Counted from the stretch's first letter, positions 34,638 through 44,858 are shown. The stretch: DNA of 64,000 bases from Candidatus Harrysmithiimonas galli (GCA_904373265.1 CAJFEE010000010.1:81631-145630); one strand, 5' to 3'. Notes: generated by a model not told the origin, from the letters alone. Made by a program: numbers and translations.

Positions 34638-34662
34638 AAAACAAGAGTGTTTTTGTTTTTTA
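34637..34662 (+). terminator. Weak terminator at the end of pyrE
   Basis: AAAAACA (34637-34643) / TGTTTTT (34648-34654), loop AGAG, followed by GTTTTTTAT. AT-rich stem. Confidence 0.5.
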
Positions 34663-34711
34663 TCGGATAAACGAATCGTATAAAAATAATGTTATAGGGA
34701 TATAGAAAGAA

Positions 34712-34746
34712 ATGGGTTTGTGATGTGTAGCACATCACAAACCCAT
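34712..34746. terminator. Perfect 16-bp hairpin downstream of pyrE
   Basis: ATGGGTTTGTGATGTG (34712-34727), loop TAG, CACATCACAAACCCAT (34731-34746), perfectly paired. No immediate T run, but ATTTTTTTG follows 13 bases later. It may act as the main pyr operon terminator/3'-end stabiliser or be a repeat unit. Confidence 0.6.
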
Positions 34747-35036
34747 ACAAAAACCGGATTTTTTTGTCTATTTTCTTTGTAACTTAAAAGTTTCTGCAAA
34801 TGGTGTCTAAATTTTATTAAGATATGAAAAGTTATAAAGTGCGTTAAAACGATTATGAGAAGCTCTGCAATTTGTTGCGTATATATCAGATCAAATGCTC
34901 TATTGCATGATTATGTTTGATTGTCTCATACTGGATTTGGTAGGACTGTTAGTGGGTAGCATATTTTCACCATTTCTCTCATCCTTTGTGAACTGTATCA
35001 TTTCTGCTATTTTCTCGCTAAACGAGAATTTATCTC
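34747..35036. other. Convergent intergenic stretch, no gene
   Basis: About 290 bases between the pyr operon and a convergent methyltransferase. A short stem TTCTCG (35012-35017) / CGAGAA (35023-35028) lies just past the methyltransferase stop but has no T run in either direction. Confidence 0.5.
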
Positions 35037-35729
35037 CTATTGTTTTCTCACGCGTACAATAATTATATCAGGCTTTTCTTTATGTTTAAAATTTTCTTCA
35101 TAAAAACCGTCAATTACAAAACCATGCATAAAGCAAACATGAAAAATATCTTGTAAAGAGCGATGGTAATAATTGTGTAACTGCGGTTGCCCCAAAATTG
35201 CCTCCCCCAGATAGCTATGGGCTGATAAATATTTGTCTGTCAATGTTACAAAGCATGGATGTTGTGTAGCAAATACAAATATTCCGTTTTCTTCAAGCAA
35301 TTCATTTAAGCTTTGAAACAGAGGGATAATATTGGATATATCCATAATTGCCATAAGCGATACTGCTTTATTATAGCACCTTACCTTTTTTAGAGACAGA
35401 AGTTCTGTTTTACTTGTTGCATCGATCACATAAAACTCAATTTTATCCAAAAATCGTTCTTGTCTCTTTTTCGCAAGTTCGATCATTTTTTTGCTATAGT
35501 CAAAAGCAACGACATTTGCTTTTCTTTCTGCCATGTATGCTGAATAGTTTCCATTGCCACAAGCAACATCAAGAATAAAATCACCATCTTTGATGTCAAG
35601 CAATTCATTTATTCTCGGTCTTACTACTTCTCTGTGAAATTGATTTGATTCATCTCCCATATAATTATCCCAAAATTCTGCGTTGGCTTCCCATGCTTGT
35701 ATGCTTTTTTCGTGAGTTTGCTTTTTCAT
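35037..35729 (-). CDS. Class I SAM-dependent methyltransferase
   Basis: A 230-aa methyltransferase. SAM-binding motif I is FILDVACGNGNYSAYMAE (about 55-72), the acidic residue after beta-2 is in VVAFDYSKKMIELA, and motif II/post II spans FYVIDATSKTEL and SLMAIMDISN. GIFVFATQHPCF is a typical post-motif III strand. The overall form resembles small UbiE-like enzymes; the methyl acceptor is unknown. GGAGATAACGAT precedes the start on the - strand. It is one of the few - strand genes, sits alone in the gene-poor segment after the pyr operon, and is likely accessory. Confidence 0.85.
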   Translation of the reverse strand: MKKQTHEKSIQAWEANAEFWDNYMGDESNQFHREVVRPRINELLDIKDGDFILDVACGNGNYSAYMAERKANVVAFDYSKKMIELAKKRQERFLDKIEFYVIDATSKTELLSLKKVRCYNKAVSLMAIMDISNIIPLFQSLNELLEENGIFVFATQHPCFVTLTDKYLSAHSYLGEAILGQPQLHNYYHRSLQDIFHVCFMHGFVIDGFYEENFKHKEKPDIIIVRVRKQ

Positions 35730-37063
35730 ATCGTTATCTCCTGCAAATTTTGATTGATAGGTTCGTTTCTTTCATAATATGGTAATATGTTAGTCATTCA
35801 TCTTGTCATTGACTCTGGGATCATAAGTATCATGTTGACTTTTCTCATCTGAGCTGGCTGAGATCATATTGAAATTTATTTGGCACCAAATGCCAGTCGA
35901 TACAGGTTATAAGTAACGAGTATCACGAAAGAAAATCCACATGGGTGTCTGCTATAATGATTTTCTATTGTCTGATCTCTTTTTTATCTGTATTTTAGTG
36001 AAATTGGACTGTTTTTGACTTCATTTTTATTATACATCATCCAGTTTGTCCAGTCACTTTATACATGTGAATATTCAAAACTGTATTAAGATATATGTAC
36101 TGGTTTAACTATGTCCAAAAAACAATTTGAACTTAGTGTATAGCATATGTTGTCGCGTTTGAACCATCTAAAACATCATAACTTACATATTTGGCTTCTA
36201 TGAATTGATTTTCATGTTTTCCTATCACTTGCAGATTTTTTATTTGTTGTTTCTTCTGTATCGGAATTTGTCTCCAAGTGTTTTTATCTACATTCATTCA
36301 AATCAAAAGCATTATACGAAACGATACGTGAATTTGATGGGATCTAATGGAATATAAAGAAAATGGATTGTAAATATTTTTATTTGAAATAGCCTATAAT
36401 CGATATGGAAACAATAAGTATAAATCTTAAAAATATATAGATTATAATTTAAATACATTGATTTTTGTGATATATTTTCCTTATAAAATATTTTTGATTG
36501 AATAGTGGTGCCATTAAATACTCAAAATTGTATCAAGATAGCAAATATATTGTAATATGGATATTGAGGAGTACATCAAAACAAGGATGATAAGAAAGTC
36601 TATTCAAGTTTGAATCCAACTGTTAACCAAATTATATGAAACTTTTATATAGTTATTAATAAAATGACCAAAGGGTTTCTGCCAAGAGCAGAATAAGAAA
36701 ATCTTTGAGATTAAAGTGGTTTGACTGCTAGACAGACAATGAAATCTAAACTATACTTAAAGTACAGAATAGAAGGGATTAACTGTCAAAAATGAAGGAA
36801 TTTATGAATAGACAATCAATCTGGAACTGAGTTACTTTCCTTTATCCAACCTTGAACAAGGTTGATAAACTGTAAAGCTGGAATAGTAGCATTTCCAATC
36901 AGAAATAGATTTTACAAGATTATGCCCCAAAAAGCGGTTATGTTAATCTGTGGTTTTATACAAATGATCGTTATTTAGATGCTTGTTTTGACAGACTACA
37001 TTTTCATAAATATATACGTGACAGTTTGTTTTTATATCTTATTTTTGAGTTTGTATTATTATG
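35730..37063. other. Gene-poor stretch with possible gene fossils
   Basis: About 1.3 kb. A 54-codon - strand frame at 36133-36297 is listed separately. On + a frame from about 36911 to 37125 reads GYVNLWFYTNDRYLDACFDR and onward for about 70 codons without a start codon, which looks like a decayed gene piece. Otherwise AT-rich with no RNA gene recognised. Confidence 0.45.
36133..36297 (-). CDS. Short unrecognised ORF, possible gene remnant
   Basis: A 54-aa frame starting MNVDKNTWRQIP and ending VLDGSNATTYAIH. The composition is balanced and unlike the random AT-rich frames around it. No Shine-Dalgarno sequence precedes the ATG; TATAAT lies close upstream on the same strand. I do not recognise it. 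It may be the decayed end of an older gene. Confidence 0.25.
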   Translation of the reverse strand: MNVDKNTWRQIPIQKKQQIKNLQVIGKHENQFIEAKYVSYDVLDGSNATTYAIH

Positions 37064-37083
37064 CACTACAATCAATTGTAGTG
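37064..37083. promoter_or_regulatory. Perfect palindrome, probable operator
   Basis: CACTACAAT-CA-ATTGTAGTG, nine-base perfect arms, 71 bases before the small membrane protein start. A half-site GCACTACAAT recurs near 38232-38241. The core TACA...TGTA recalls BlaI/CopY- or GntR-type operators, but spacing does not settle which. Confidence 0.5.
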
Positions 37084-37153
37084 TGAAACAAAAAAAGTAT
37101 ATGATGGATTATACTGGTTTTTCATGATATTTTGTTCCAAAAAGGGGAGTAAG

Positions 37154-37486
37154 ATGGATAAGAAAATTTTGTTTAGAAATATTTTGCTTTGGCTTATTTT
37201 AATTGGACTCATGTTTCCACTTCGAGCTGTTTATATGCATTATGCTGTGCTGCTAAGTCTGGAGGCCTCTTATGCCGTTTTTCTTTATGCGTTTATTGCT
37301 GGTGGACTTGTGATGTGTATGGATTTTTCATCACGAAAAATTAATATAATTATTTTTTTACTACAATTGATTCTTGTTATATACAATATTTGGAATCCGA
37401 TTCTTCTGTTTTCATCAACCATTTTGATTCATGGTGTAGTTTTAGGCATGTTTTTTCTATCTATATTTTTTCAACAAAGAAAATAA
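37154..37486 (+). CDS. Small hypothetical membrane protein
   Basis: A 110-aa very hydrophobic protein with four probable spans (about 8-26, 31-55, 60-80 and 85-105) and basic ends. I recognise no family. The start is ATG 37154, which has GGGGAG (37144-37149) in front; the frame is open from 37124. It stands alone in a gene-poor segment and is preceded by a perfect palindrome that may be its operator. A small 4-TM topology would fit a minor transporter or immunity-type protein, but nothing in the sequence decides this. Confidence 0.65.
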   Translation: MDKKILFRNILLWLILIGLMFPLRAVYMHYAVLLSLEASYAVFLYAFIAGGLVMCMDFSSRKINIIIFLLQLILVIYNIWNPILLFSSTILIHGVVLGMFFLSIFFQQRK

Positions 37487-38563
37487 ATATACTATATGCA
37501 ATTTATTGGATTGTTCAAGTTGTCATCAGAAATAGTACATGCCGATATTCACTTTTTTAGTATCTTAATTCAAATTGGTAACGATTGTATGATAAAGATT
37601 GTTTCGAATAGAAACTTTATTGATATTGCTACTGTTTACAAAATATCAAGATGCATTTTTATTATTTCACTTAAGGAGATAGGATACTTTTCATTTTCTA
37701 GATCAAAAAATATAGCCATTTTTATGTAATCCAAAGCCTTTCTTTTTTCATTTTTTGCTGTACTATGGTAAATATATTTGCGTCTAGTGATTTTGGTCAA
37801 TTTTCTTTTATTTCTTGTTAAGAAGATTTTCTATAATAAAAATAAATGTATAGAAAACAATATTCAGATTTTAAAAAAGCACTTTATTATACATGTAAAG
37901 GTAATATATTTGTAGTTTGACGTTAAAATTGCTTAGATTATAGTATATAAAATTTGATTCAAATTGCGATTTCAATCATAATGATATTTACTTTTGTAAT
38001 CAAAAAATATAATAAATAAAAACAATATTATAGAATAATAATTCAATTTTATTGATTTATAACTTTTTTGAGGTTTGAATGTAACTGAATAAAAGAAAGA
38101 TGCGCGATGGGGTAGGCAAGAGGAAGATTCAGTAACAGACTTGAAAAGTTTGAACTGAAAGATACCAAAATGACAAGATTTTTCGTTGGAAATGAAACGC
38201 AATCAAAGATGTTGCTGGAAGATGGGATATATCTTGCACTACAATTTATTACGATCTTAAAAGATCAATAGGGAATTTTAAGATTTACTGATTGGTATGA
38301 ATTTGGTGGATAATTTTGTTAAAAATAATCAAATGATTTTATTTTTTGTTATAATATTACGATAAATCATATTATATGTTTATGAAATGTTTTTTTATAT
38401 GCTATTATTTTAGAATTTTATCTATATCGAATTCCTAAATTTTAAAATTACATTTAATATATTTGGTTTTACGATGAATTGCCGCAGGTCATTTGACAAT
38501 TTATCTACAAAGAAAGCGCTGCAATTTCCAAAGAAATTGCAGCATTTTTTCATTTCTAAAATT
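37487..38563. other. Gene-poor AT-rich stretch
   Basis: About 1.1 kb. An open frame at 37496-37729 (77 codons) has no ribosome site; its opposite strand also holds short open runs, so I treat the stretch as non-coding or decayed. No RNA gene recognised. Confidence 0.5.
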
Positions 38564-38764
38564 TTATTTTTCTTTAAAAGTGATGCAGCAGGTTTCTGCT
38601 GATTCATATACATCTGTTTTGAAGCTGTCATCATTGGCAGCATTCATCAAATGCTCATTTGTACCTTGGGTTTCATCCGAACTGACAAGAATTTCTCCGG
38701 CGTTACAGTAATTATGTTCGCCGTAATATACACAGTTTGAAACTGTACAACGAATGGTTGGCAT
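38564..38764 (-). CDS. DUF1540 domain protein
   Basis: A 66-aa cysteine-rich protein of the DUF1540 family, small probably metal-binding proteins common in spore-forming Bacillota. The pattern is CTVSNCVYY, then HNYCNAGEI, and CCITFKEK at the end. GAAAGGAG lies nine bases before the ATG on the - strand, which fixes the start; the frame is open much further upstream but without a site. It is divergent from mutS. Function unknown. Confidence 0.85.
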   Translation of the reverse strand: MPTIRCTVSNCVYYGEHNYCNAGEILVSSDETQGTNEHLMNAANDDSFKTDVYESAETCCITFKEK

Positions 38765-38996
38765 CAAAAACACTCCTTTCAAGTTTAATTTGCACAAAAA
38801 AAATTTTTTTATGTAAGGTGATGATATTTTAGCTGGAGGTTTTTCAACCGTTTGATGCAAAAAATATGATATACTTTTAAAAGCATATTTTAGGAAGTGT
38901 TTAGGTAAGATAAATCGCTGCGACATAAAGAGGTTTTGGATTTTCTGTCTGATGATAGACAGCAGGATTTGGCGACAATGGAGGCGTAAAGTAAAA

Positions 38997-41633
38997 GTGG
39001 CAAAATATACACCAATGATTGAGCAATATTTAAAGATAAAGAACAAATACCCCGATGCTTTTTTGTTTTTTCGACTTGGAGATTTTTATGAAATGTTTTT
39101 TGAAGATGCAAAGTTAGCGGCAAGAGAATTGGAAATTACCTTGACAGCAAGAGATGGAGGCGGTAAGGAAAAAATCCCGATGTGCGGCATTCCACATCAT
39201 TCGGTCCAAGGATATATTCAGACCTTAATTGATAAAGGCTATAAAATTGCCATTTGTGAGCAAGTTGAAGATGCAAAGCAAGTAAAGGGCATTGTAAAAC
39301 GTGATGTGGTGCGGATTATTACACCTGGAACTTTATTGGATATGATACCAGGAAGCGAACGTGATAATATTTATTTGGCATCGCTAGCTTTTGGGGGAAA
39401 AAATCAATATGCCATTTCTTATTGTGATTTAACCACAGGAGAATTGTTCGCTGTTGATTTAAATGGCTCTTGGCAACAGGTTATTTTGGAATTGGCGGCG
39501 ATACAGCCAAAAGAAATCATCTTACCAGTAGACTTTGATCCAGAGAAAATACGTGAGGTACAAAACGTGTTAAACATTGCGGTTTCCTTTGAGGACTCTA
39601 CCTGTTTATCCGGTGAGATGACCCATTTATGCAATCAGTTACATGAGGTGCATATTATCCAATCGATTGCACGATTGTATGCCTATATTGAAAAAACACA
39701 AAAAATGCTCTTTTCCCATTTACAGCCAGTGAAACAGGTCCATTCTAATACATATTTGCATATGGATTATCAAACCAAACGAAATTTGGAACTTGTAGAA
39801 ACTTTGCGTACAAAGGATCGAAAAGGCTCATTGCTGCATTTATTGGATGATACAATGACTGCTATGGGTGGACGTACACTGAAGCGATGGATTGAGTATC
39901 CACTTATGCAGCAAGAGGAAATCCGATGGAGACATACGTTGGTACAATATTTTTTTGAGGATATATTTTTACGTGAAGAAATTCAAGAAGCATTAAAAAA
40001 TGTATATGATTTAGAACGAATTTGTGGGCGAATTTCGTTTGGGAATGCCAATCCGAAAGAACTGAAGCAGCTAAAACATTCATTACAAAATATTCCGCTG
40101 ATTCGTAATTTATTGATACAAACAAAATCTGCCTCTTTTCATCGTTTGATTGAAGAACTAGATGATTGTAAAGAACTGGCTGAAAAAATTGAACAGGCAT
40201 TAGTTGAAAATCCTGCCATGACTATAAAAGAGGGTGACATCATCCGAGATGGTTTCCATCAAACATTGGATGAATACCGTTATACTCGAAAAAATGGAAA
40301 AAAGTGGATTCAAGAATTGGAACAAAAGGAACGAAAAGAAACAGGAATTAAATCTCTAAAAATCGGATACAACCGTATTTTTGGCTATTATATTGAGGTT
40401 ACACGCACCAATCTAAAGCAGCTTCCTGAGGGAAAATATATTCGAAAGCAAACACTAGCCAATGCTGAGCGTTTTATTACCGAAGATTTAAAAGAGAAAG
40501 AAAGTATGATTCTAGAAGCTGAGGAGAAAATTAGTCATTTGGAACATGAGTTATTTTTGGCATTGAGAAATGAAGCACAAGCTTTTATTCCAAGAATTCA
40601 AAAGACAGCTAAAGCGATTTCTGCATTGGATGTACTGGTTGCTTTTGCTAAGGTCAGTCAAGAAAATCACTATGTACGACCGGTGCTTGTTCAAAACAAA
40701 AAGATAAAGATTGTCAATGGGCGACATCCGGTTGTTGAACAAACACTACAACGGGGAAGCTATGTAGCAAATGATTTATATTTAGATGAAAAGCAGACGA
40801 TGCTTTTGATTACTGGACCAAATATGTCTGGAAAAAGTACATATATGCGCCAAGTGATTTTAATTGCCATTATGAATCAGATTGGTTGCTTTGTTCCGGC
40901 CGATCTTGCTGAATTGCCTGTTTTTGATCAAATTTTCACACGGATTGGTGCTGCAGATGATTTAATTTCTGGACAGAGTACATTTATGGTGGAAATGATG
41001 GAATCCAGATATGCCATCGAAAATGGGACAAAAGACAGCTTAATTTTGCTTGATGAAATTGGGCGAGGCACTTCAACATACGATGGGATGGCACTGGCTC
41101 AAGCCATTATTGAGTATATTCATAATCATATTGGTGCGTTTACATTGTTTTCAACACATTACCACGAGTTAACCGATTTGGAAAATGAACTTCCACTTTT
41201 AAAAAATGTACATGTTTGTGCACATGAAGAGAATGGTTTGGTTACCTTTTTACATAAAATTGCAGATGGAAGTGCAGATAAAAGCTATGGGATTCATGTT
41301 GCCAAGCTTGCACAAATGCCTGAGACATTGATTAAACGGGCAGAGGAGCTGCTCGAAACTTTTGAGGTAAAAAGCGAGGCCATCCGTTTGGCCGATCATC
41401 AGCCTTTAAAGCGATTTCAAAAGGTTGGGGAACCACGAACTTCCAAATCACGAAATGATGAAGCAATTTATCAAATGTCTCTATTTGACAATATGTCTGC
41501 ATGGACAGAGGAGCTTATCATAGAACTTGAAGACTTAGATATTGTTCATATGACACCCATGCAGGCACTCGTTTATTTGGATACATTGAAGCAAAAAATA
41601 AAAGAAAAAACAAATGACCGAACGATTAAATAA
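38997..41633 (+). CDS. mutS: DNA mismatch repair protein MutS
   Basis: An 878-aa mismatch-sensing ATPase. The mismatch-binding domain begins MIEQYLKIKNKYPDAFLFFRLGDFYEMF, with the Phe-X-Glu wedge in FYEMF. The Walker A motif is TGPNMSGKST, Walker B DSLILLDEIGRGTSTYDG, and the C-terminal dimer helix follows. The start is GTG 38997 with GGAGGCG at 38980-38986; the frame is open from 38952 but that adds non-family residues. mutL follows 33 bases later. Confidence 0.97.
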   Translation: MAKYTPMIEQYLKIKNKYPDAFLFFRLGDFYEMFFEDAKLAARELEITLTARDGGGKEKIPMCGIPHHSVQGYIQTLIDKGYKIAICEQVEDAKQVKGIVKRDVVRIITPGTLLDMIPGSERDNIYLASLAFGGKNQYAISYCDLTTGELFAVDLNGSWQQVILELAAIQPKEIILPVDFDPEKIREVQNVLNIAVSFEDSTCLSGEMTHLCNQLHEVHIIQSIARLYAYIEKTQKMLFSHLQPVKQVHSNTYLHMDYQTKRNLELVETLRTKDRKGSLLHLLDDTMTAMGGRTLKRWIEYPLMQQEEIRWRHTLVQYFFEDIFLREEIQEALKNVYDLERICGRISFGNANPKELKQLKHSLQNIPLIRNLLIQTKSASFHRLIEELDDCKELAEKIEQALVENPAMTIKEGDIIRDGFHQTLDEYRYTRKNGKKWIQELEQKERKETGIKSLKIGYNRIFGYYIEVTRTNLKQLPEGKYIRKQTLANAERFITEDLKEKESMILEAEEKISHLEHELFLALRNEAQAFIPRIQKTAKAISALDVLVAFAKVSQENHYVRPVLVQNKKIKIVNGRHPVVEQTLQRGSYVANDLYLDEKQTMLLITGPNMSGKSTYMRQVILIAIMNQIGCFVPADLAELPVFDQIFTRIGAADDLISGQSTFMVEMMESRYAIENGTKDSLILLDEIGRGTSTYDGMALAQAIIEYIHNHIGAFTLFSTHYHELTDLENELPLLKNVHVCAHEENGLVTFLHKIADGSADKSYGIHVAKLAQMPETLIKRAEELLETFEVKSEAIRLADHQPLKRFQKVGEPRTSKSRNDEAIYQMSLFDNMSAWTEELIIELEDLDIVHMTPMQALVYLDTLKQKIKEKTNDRTIK

Positions 41634-41666
41634 CAAATGATTTTTTACCAATAGGGGGAAAAGACA

Positions 41667-43589
41667 ATGCCATCCATTCACAAACTGGATGAAACATTAT
41701 CCAACCAGATTGCAGCTGGAGAAGTGGTTGAACGTCCAGCTTCTGTTGTAAAAGAGCTATTGGAAAATGCCATTGATGGTGGAGGAAAGAATATTGAAAT
41801 TGTACTTGAAGACGGTGGACTCGAACTGATTCGTATTGTAGACGATGGGATTGGCATGGACGAGGAAGATGCGATCTTATCATTGCAACGGCATGCAACC
41901 AGCAAAATTTCCAATGTACATGATTTATTTCGCATTCAATCGCTTGGATTTCGCGGCGAAGCTTTGCCAAGCATTGCTTCTGTTAGTCATTTTGAAATGA
42001 TCACCTCCACGGGAAGCGGTCCGGGAACACGCTTGGTAGCAGAAGGCGGGAAAATCATGGAGCAATCCAAAGCGCAAAGCCGAAAGGGTACCGATATTCT
42101 TGTAAAAAATCTATTTTACAACACACCAGCACGTTTAAAATATATGAAATCTATCTCAACCGAACTTGGGCATATTTTAGATGTGGTACAAAAGCTTTCT
42201 TTATCTTTTCCTGAAATTTCTTTTCGTGTTGTACATAACAATCGACGTGTGTATCAGACATTGGGAACAGGAAACGTTTTACATGTGCTTAGTATGCTAT
42301 ATGGCAGAGAAGCTGGAAAAAATATGCAGGAGATTGCTGCAGTTGGTGAAGGTTTTTTTGTTTCCGGCTATATTGCAGCACCCGATTTAAACCGAAGCAA
42401 TCGAAACGCAATGTATTTATCTGTCAATCACCGAATGATTAAAAACTATAATTTGAATCGCAGCATCGTACTTGGCTATGAAGGACAATTGATGAAAGGG
42501 CGCTTTCCAGTTGTCTACTGCAATATAGAAGTCGAACCGATTTTAGTGGATGTCAATGTCCATCCGTCTAAACAGGAGGTGAGACTAAGCAAGGAAAGAG
42601 AAATTGGACTCGCTATGGAACAAGCGATTGCTGCAAAGCTTAGGGAAAGTCAGTATATTGCACATGGATTACATCCGAAACAAGCCCAAAAACAGCAAGA
42701 CAAAGTCAAAAAAGAAAAATTCGAGCAGCAAAATTTTCTTTTTGCAAAACATCAGGAAACTTTTATTTCTGATGACCCTAAGCAATTGATTCAGTACCCC
42801 ATTCCAAACAAAACTTGGCAAACAGATCAAACAGCATCAGAAAAGAAAACGGTTGATATTGTGCAGGAGATACCTCAAAAATATGTTGTATCTAATCATC
42901 AAAAAGATAAGATGCAGAATATAAAACGAAAAGAAAAAACAACGGATCATTTGCCTAAAACACAAGTAGGAACAAAAACGGAAGCAAAAACAAATACCAA
43001 TCATCCAAAACTGGATACTTTATATCCAGTTGGACAAGTTCATGGTACTTATATTGTAGCGCAAAATCAAGACGGCATGTATTTGATTGATCAGCATGCA
43101 GCTCAAGAGCGGTTATTTTATGATAAAAATCGACAAAAGTATTTACATAAACGTTTTATTTATCAGTCGCTATTGGTTCCAGTTACCATTGAAGTTACAA
43201 AAGCAGAAGCATTTATTTTAGAAGATAAACATGAGATTTTACAACAAATTGGTATCAATCTAGAACCGTTTGGGGAGCGTACATATATGGTTCGAGAATG
43301 TCCTGATTTTTTTCCTGCTGGAAAAGAGGAAGTATGTGTTCGGGAATTAATTGATTATGTATTGGCAGCAAAAGAAATTCGTGAGGAGCAAATTCGTGAA
43401 GACGCACTGGCTTTAATGAGTTGTAAAGCATCCATTAAAGCCAATCATCATTTGAGCGAGCAAGAAATGTTTCAATTACTTGAAGATTTACGTCATTCAA
43501 AATCACCATACACCTGTCCACATGGTCGACCCATTTTACTTTGTTTTACCCAGTCTGATTTAGAAAAAATGTTTAAACGTCAAGTATAA
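41667..43589 (+). CDS. mutL: DNA mismatch repair protein MutL (endonuclease type)
   Basis: A 640-aa GHKL ATPase and latent nicking endonuclease. N-terminal motifs: AAGEVVERPASVVKELLENAID, VDDGIGM and GFRGEALPSIASV. A poorly conserved, charged linker covers about 340-450. The C-terminal endonuclease site is DQHAAQERLFYD; the usual pattern DQHAX2EX4E ends in Glu, and here that last position is Asp. SCKASIKANHHL and CPHGRPILLC complete the metal site. GGGGGAAAAGAC precedes the ATG. Confidence 0.96.
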   Translation: MPSIHKLDETLSNQIAAGEVVERPASVVKELLENAIDGGGKNIEIVLEDGGLELIRIVDDGIGMDEEDAILSLQRHATSKISNVHDLFRIQSLGFRGEALPSIASVSHFEMITSTGSGPGTRLVAEGGKIMEQSKAQSRKGTDILVKNLFYNTPARLKYMKSISTELGHILDVVQKLSLSFPEISFRVVHNNRRVYQTLGTGNVLHVLSMLYGREAGKNMQEIAAVGEGFFVSGYIAAPDLNRSNRNAMYLSVNHRMIKNYNLNRSIVLGYEGQLMKGRFPVVYCNIEVEPILVDVNVHPSKQEVRLSKEREIGLAMEQAIAAKLRESQYIAHGLHPKQAQKQQDKVKKEKFEQQNFLFAKHQETFISDDPKQLIQYPIPNKTWQTDQTASEKKTVDIVQEIPQKYVVSNHQKDKMQNIKRKEKTTDHLPKTQVGTKTEAKTNTNHPKLDTLYPVGQVHGTYIVAQNQDGMYLIDQHAAQERLFYDKNRQKYLHKRFIYQSLLVPVTIEVTKAEAFILEDKHEILQQIGINLEPFGERTYMVRECPDFFPAGKEEVCVRELIDYVLAAKEIREEQIREDALALMSCKASIKANHHLSEQEMFQLLEDLRHSKSPYTCPHGRPILLCFTQSDLEKMFKRQV

Positions 43590-43644
43590 ATGAAATCGGA
43601 TGTATGAAGAAACCAATTTTCGGAAAAAATAAAGGAGTATCAAA

Positions 43645-44580
43645 TTGAAAAATAAGGAAGTTGTAGCGATTATTGGACCGACCGCCGTCGGAAAGACTGC
43701 ACTGAGTTTAAAGTTGGCACACATCTTTCAAGGTGAGATTATTAATGGTGATGCAATGCAGGTGTATAAAGGATTTCATATCGGAACCGCAAAAATTTCA
43801 AAAAAAGAAATGCAAGGAATTTCTCATCATTTATTTGATATATGTACAGTGGATGAAGCTTATAATGTGGCACGGTTTCAAAAAGATGTGCGACAAAAGA
43901 TTGAGGAAATTCATGCACGTGGACATCTTCCCATTTTAGTTGGTGGTACAGGATTATACATTCAAGCGGCATTGTATAATTTTCAATTTCATTCGGTAAA
44001 ACCTACATCTGCTACAATGCGGCGCAGAAAAGAGTTGGAAATGCTTGCTGAACGTGAAGGCGCCTTTAGGCTGTATCAAATATTATCTTCCTTTCCAAAA
44101 GAGAAAATTCCGCATGACCTACATCCAAACAATGTGAAGCGGGTTATTCGGACCATTGAAAAATTGGAAAATGCAGAATGTGTAGGCATGCAGCCCCAAG
44201 CGCTTCAGCCATATTATTCTGTTCATCTTTTTGGACTCACAATGGATAAAGAAAAGCTTTATGCACGTATTAATCAGAGAGTGGATATGATGATGAAAGA
44301 GGGCTTGTTAGAAGAAGCAAAAGCTTTATACGCCAGTCCGCAAAAGTCAAAGGATGGATTATTTGCAGCGATCGGATATAAAGAATTTTTTCCATATTTT
44401 GAAAATGAAATTACTTTACAAGAAGCTATTGAAAAAATTAAAAAAAATTCTAGAAATTATGCCAAAAGACAATTGACCTATTTTCGAAATAAAATGAATG
44501 TAACATGGATTTCAGTGGATACACCCTTATCTGAAGTTGATTTTGAACATTATTTTTCATTTCTAGGAAGGAAGGTCTAG
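43645..44580 (+). CDS. miaA: tRNA dimethylallyltransferase MiaA
   Basis: A 311-aa enzyme adding a dimethylallyl group to A37 of tRNAs that read UNN codons. The P-loop IIGPTAVGKTALS is at the N-terminus; GDAMQVYKGFHIGTAKI and LVGGTGLYIQAAL are substrate-binding blocks; IKKNSRNYAKRQLTYFRN is the C-terminal tRNA-contact helix. TTG start after AAAGGAG. hfq follows, as in most bacteria. Confidence 0.96.
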   Translation: MKNKEVVAIIGPTAVGKTALSLKLAHIFQGEIINGDAMQVYKGFHIGTAKISKKEMQGISHHLFDICTVDEAYNVARFQKDVRQKIEEIHARGHLPILVGGTGLYIQAALYNFQFHSVKPTSATMRRRKELEMLAEREGAFRLYQILSSFPKEKIPHDLHPNNVKRVIRTIEKLENAECVGMQPQALQPYYSVHLFGLTMDKEKLYARINQRVDMMMKEGLLEEAKALYASPQKSKDGLFAAIGYKEFFPYFENEITLQEAIEKIKKNSRNYAKRQLTYFRNKMNVTWISVDTPLSEVDFEHYFSFLGRKV

Positions 44581-44627
44581 AAAATTGTTGAATTAAATCA
44601 TTGAATACATATAGAGGAGGAAGCAGT

Positions 44628-44858
44628 GTGAAGCAGTTAAATATCCAGGACTATTTTTTAAACACAGCTCGCAAAGAAAAAATGAATGTTGTTGTATTTT
44701 TAACAAATGGGTTTCAATTAAAAGGTGTTATTAAAGGATTTGATAATTTTACGATTTTGTTAGAAAGTGATGGAAAGCAACATTTGATTTTCAAACACGC
44801 CATTTCAACTTTTGTTCCACCACACCCGATTGCTTTTGAGCCGCAAAACAATCAATAA
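44628..44858 (+). CDS. hfq: RNA chaperone Hfq
   Basis: A 76-aa Sm-like hexameric RNA-binding protein. Sm1 motif: [26 protein letters not shown]; Sm2 motif: [13 protein letters not shown] (canonical Y/FKHA). The GTG start at 44628 lies 7 bases after GAGGAGG; the frame is open from TTG 44601 without a site. The short C-terminal tail is typical of Bacillota. A strong terminator ends the mutS-hfq group. Confidence 0.96.
   Translation: MKQLNIQDYFLNTARKEKMNVVVFLTNGFQLKGVIKGFDNFTILLESDGKQHLIFKHAISTFVPPHPIAFEPQNNQ

Noticed and set aside
37496..37729. 77-codon open frame after the small membrane protein
   Set aside because: No ribosome site, and the opposite strand is equally open in short runs; likely chance or decayed DNA.
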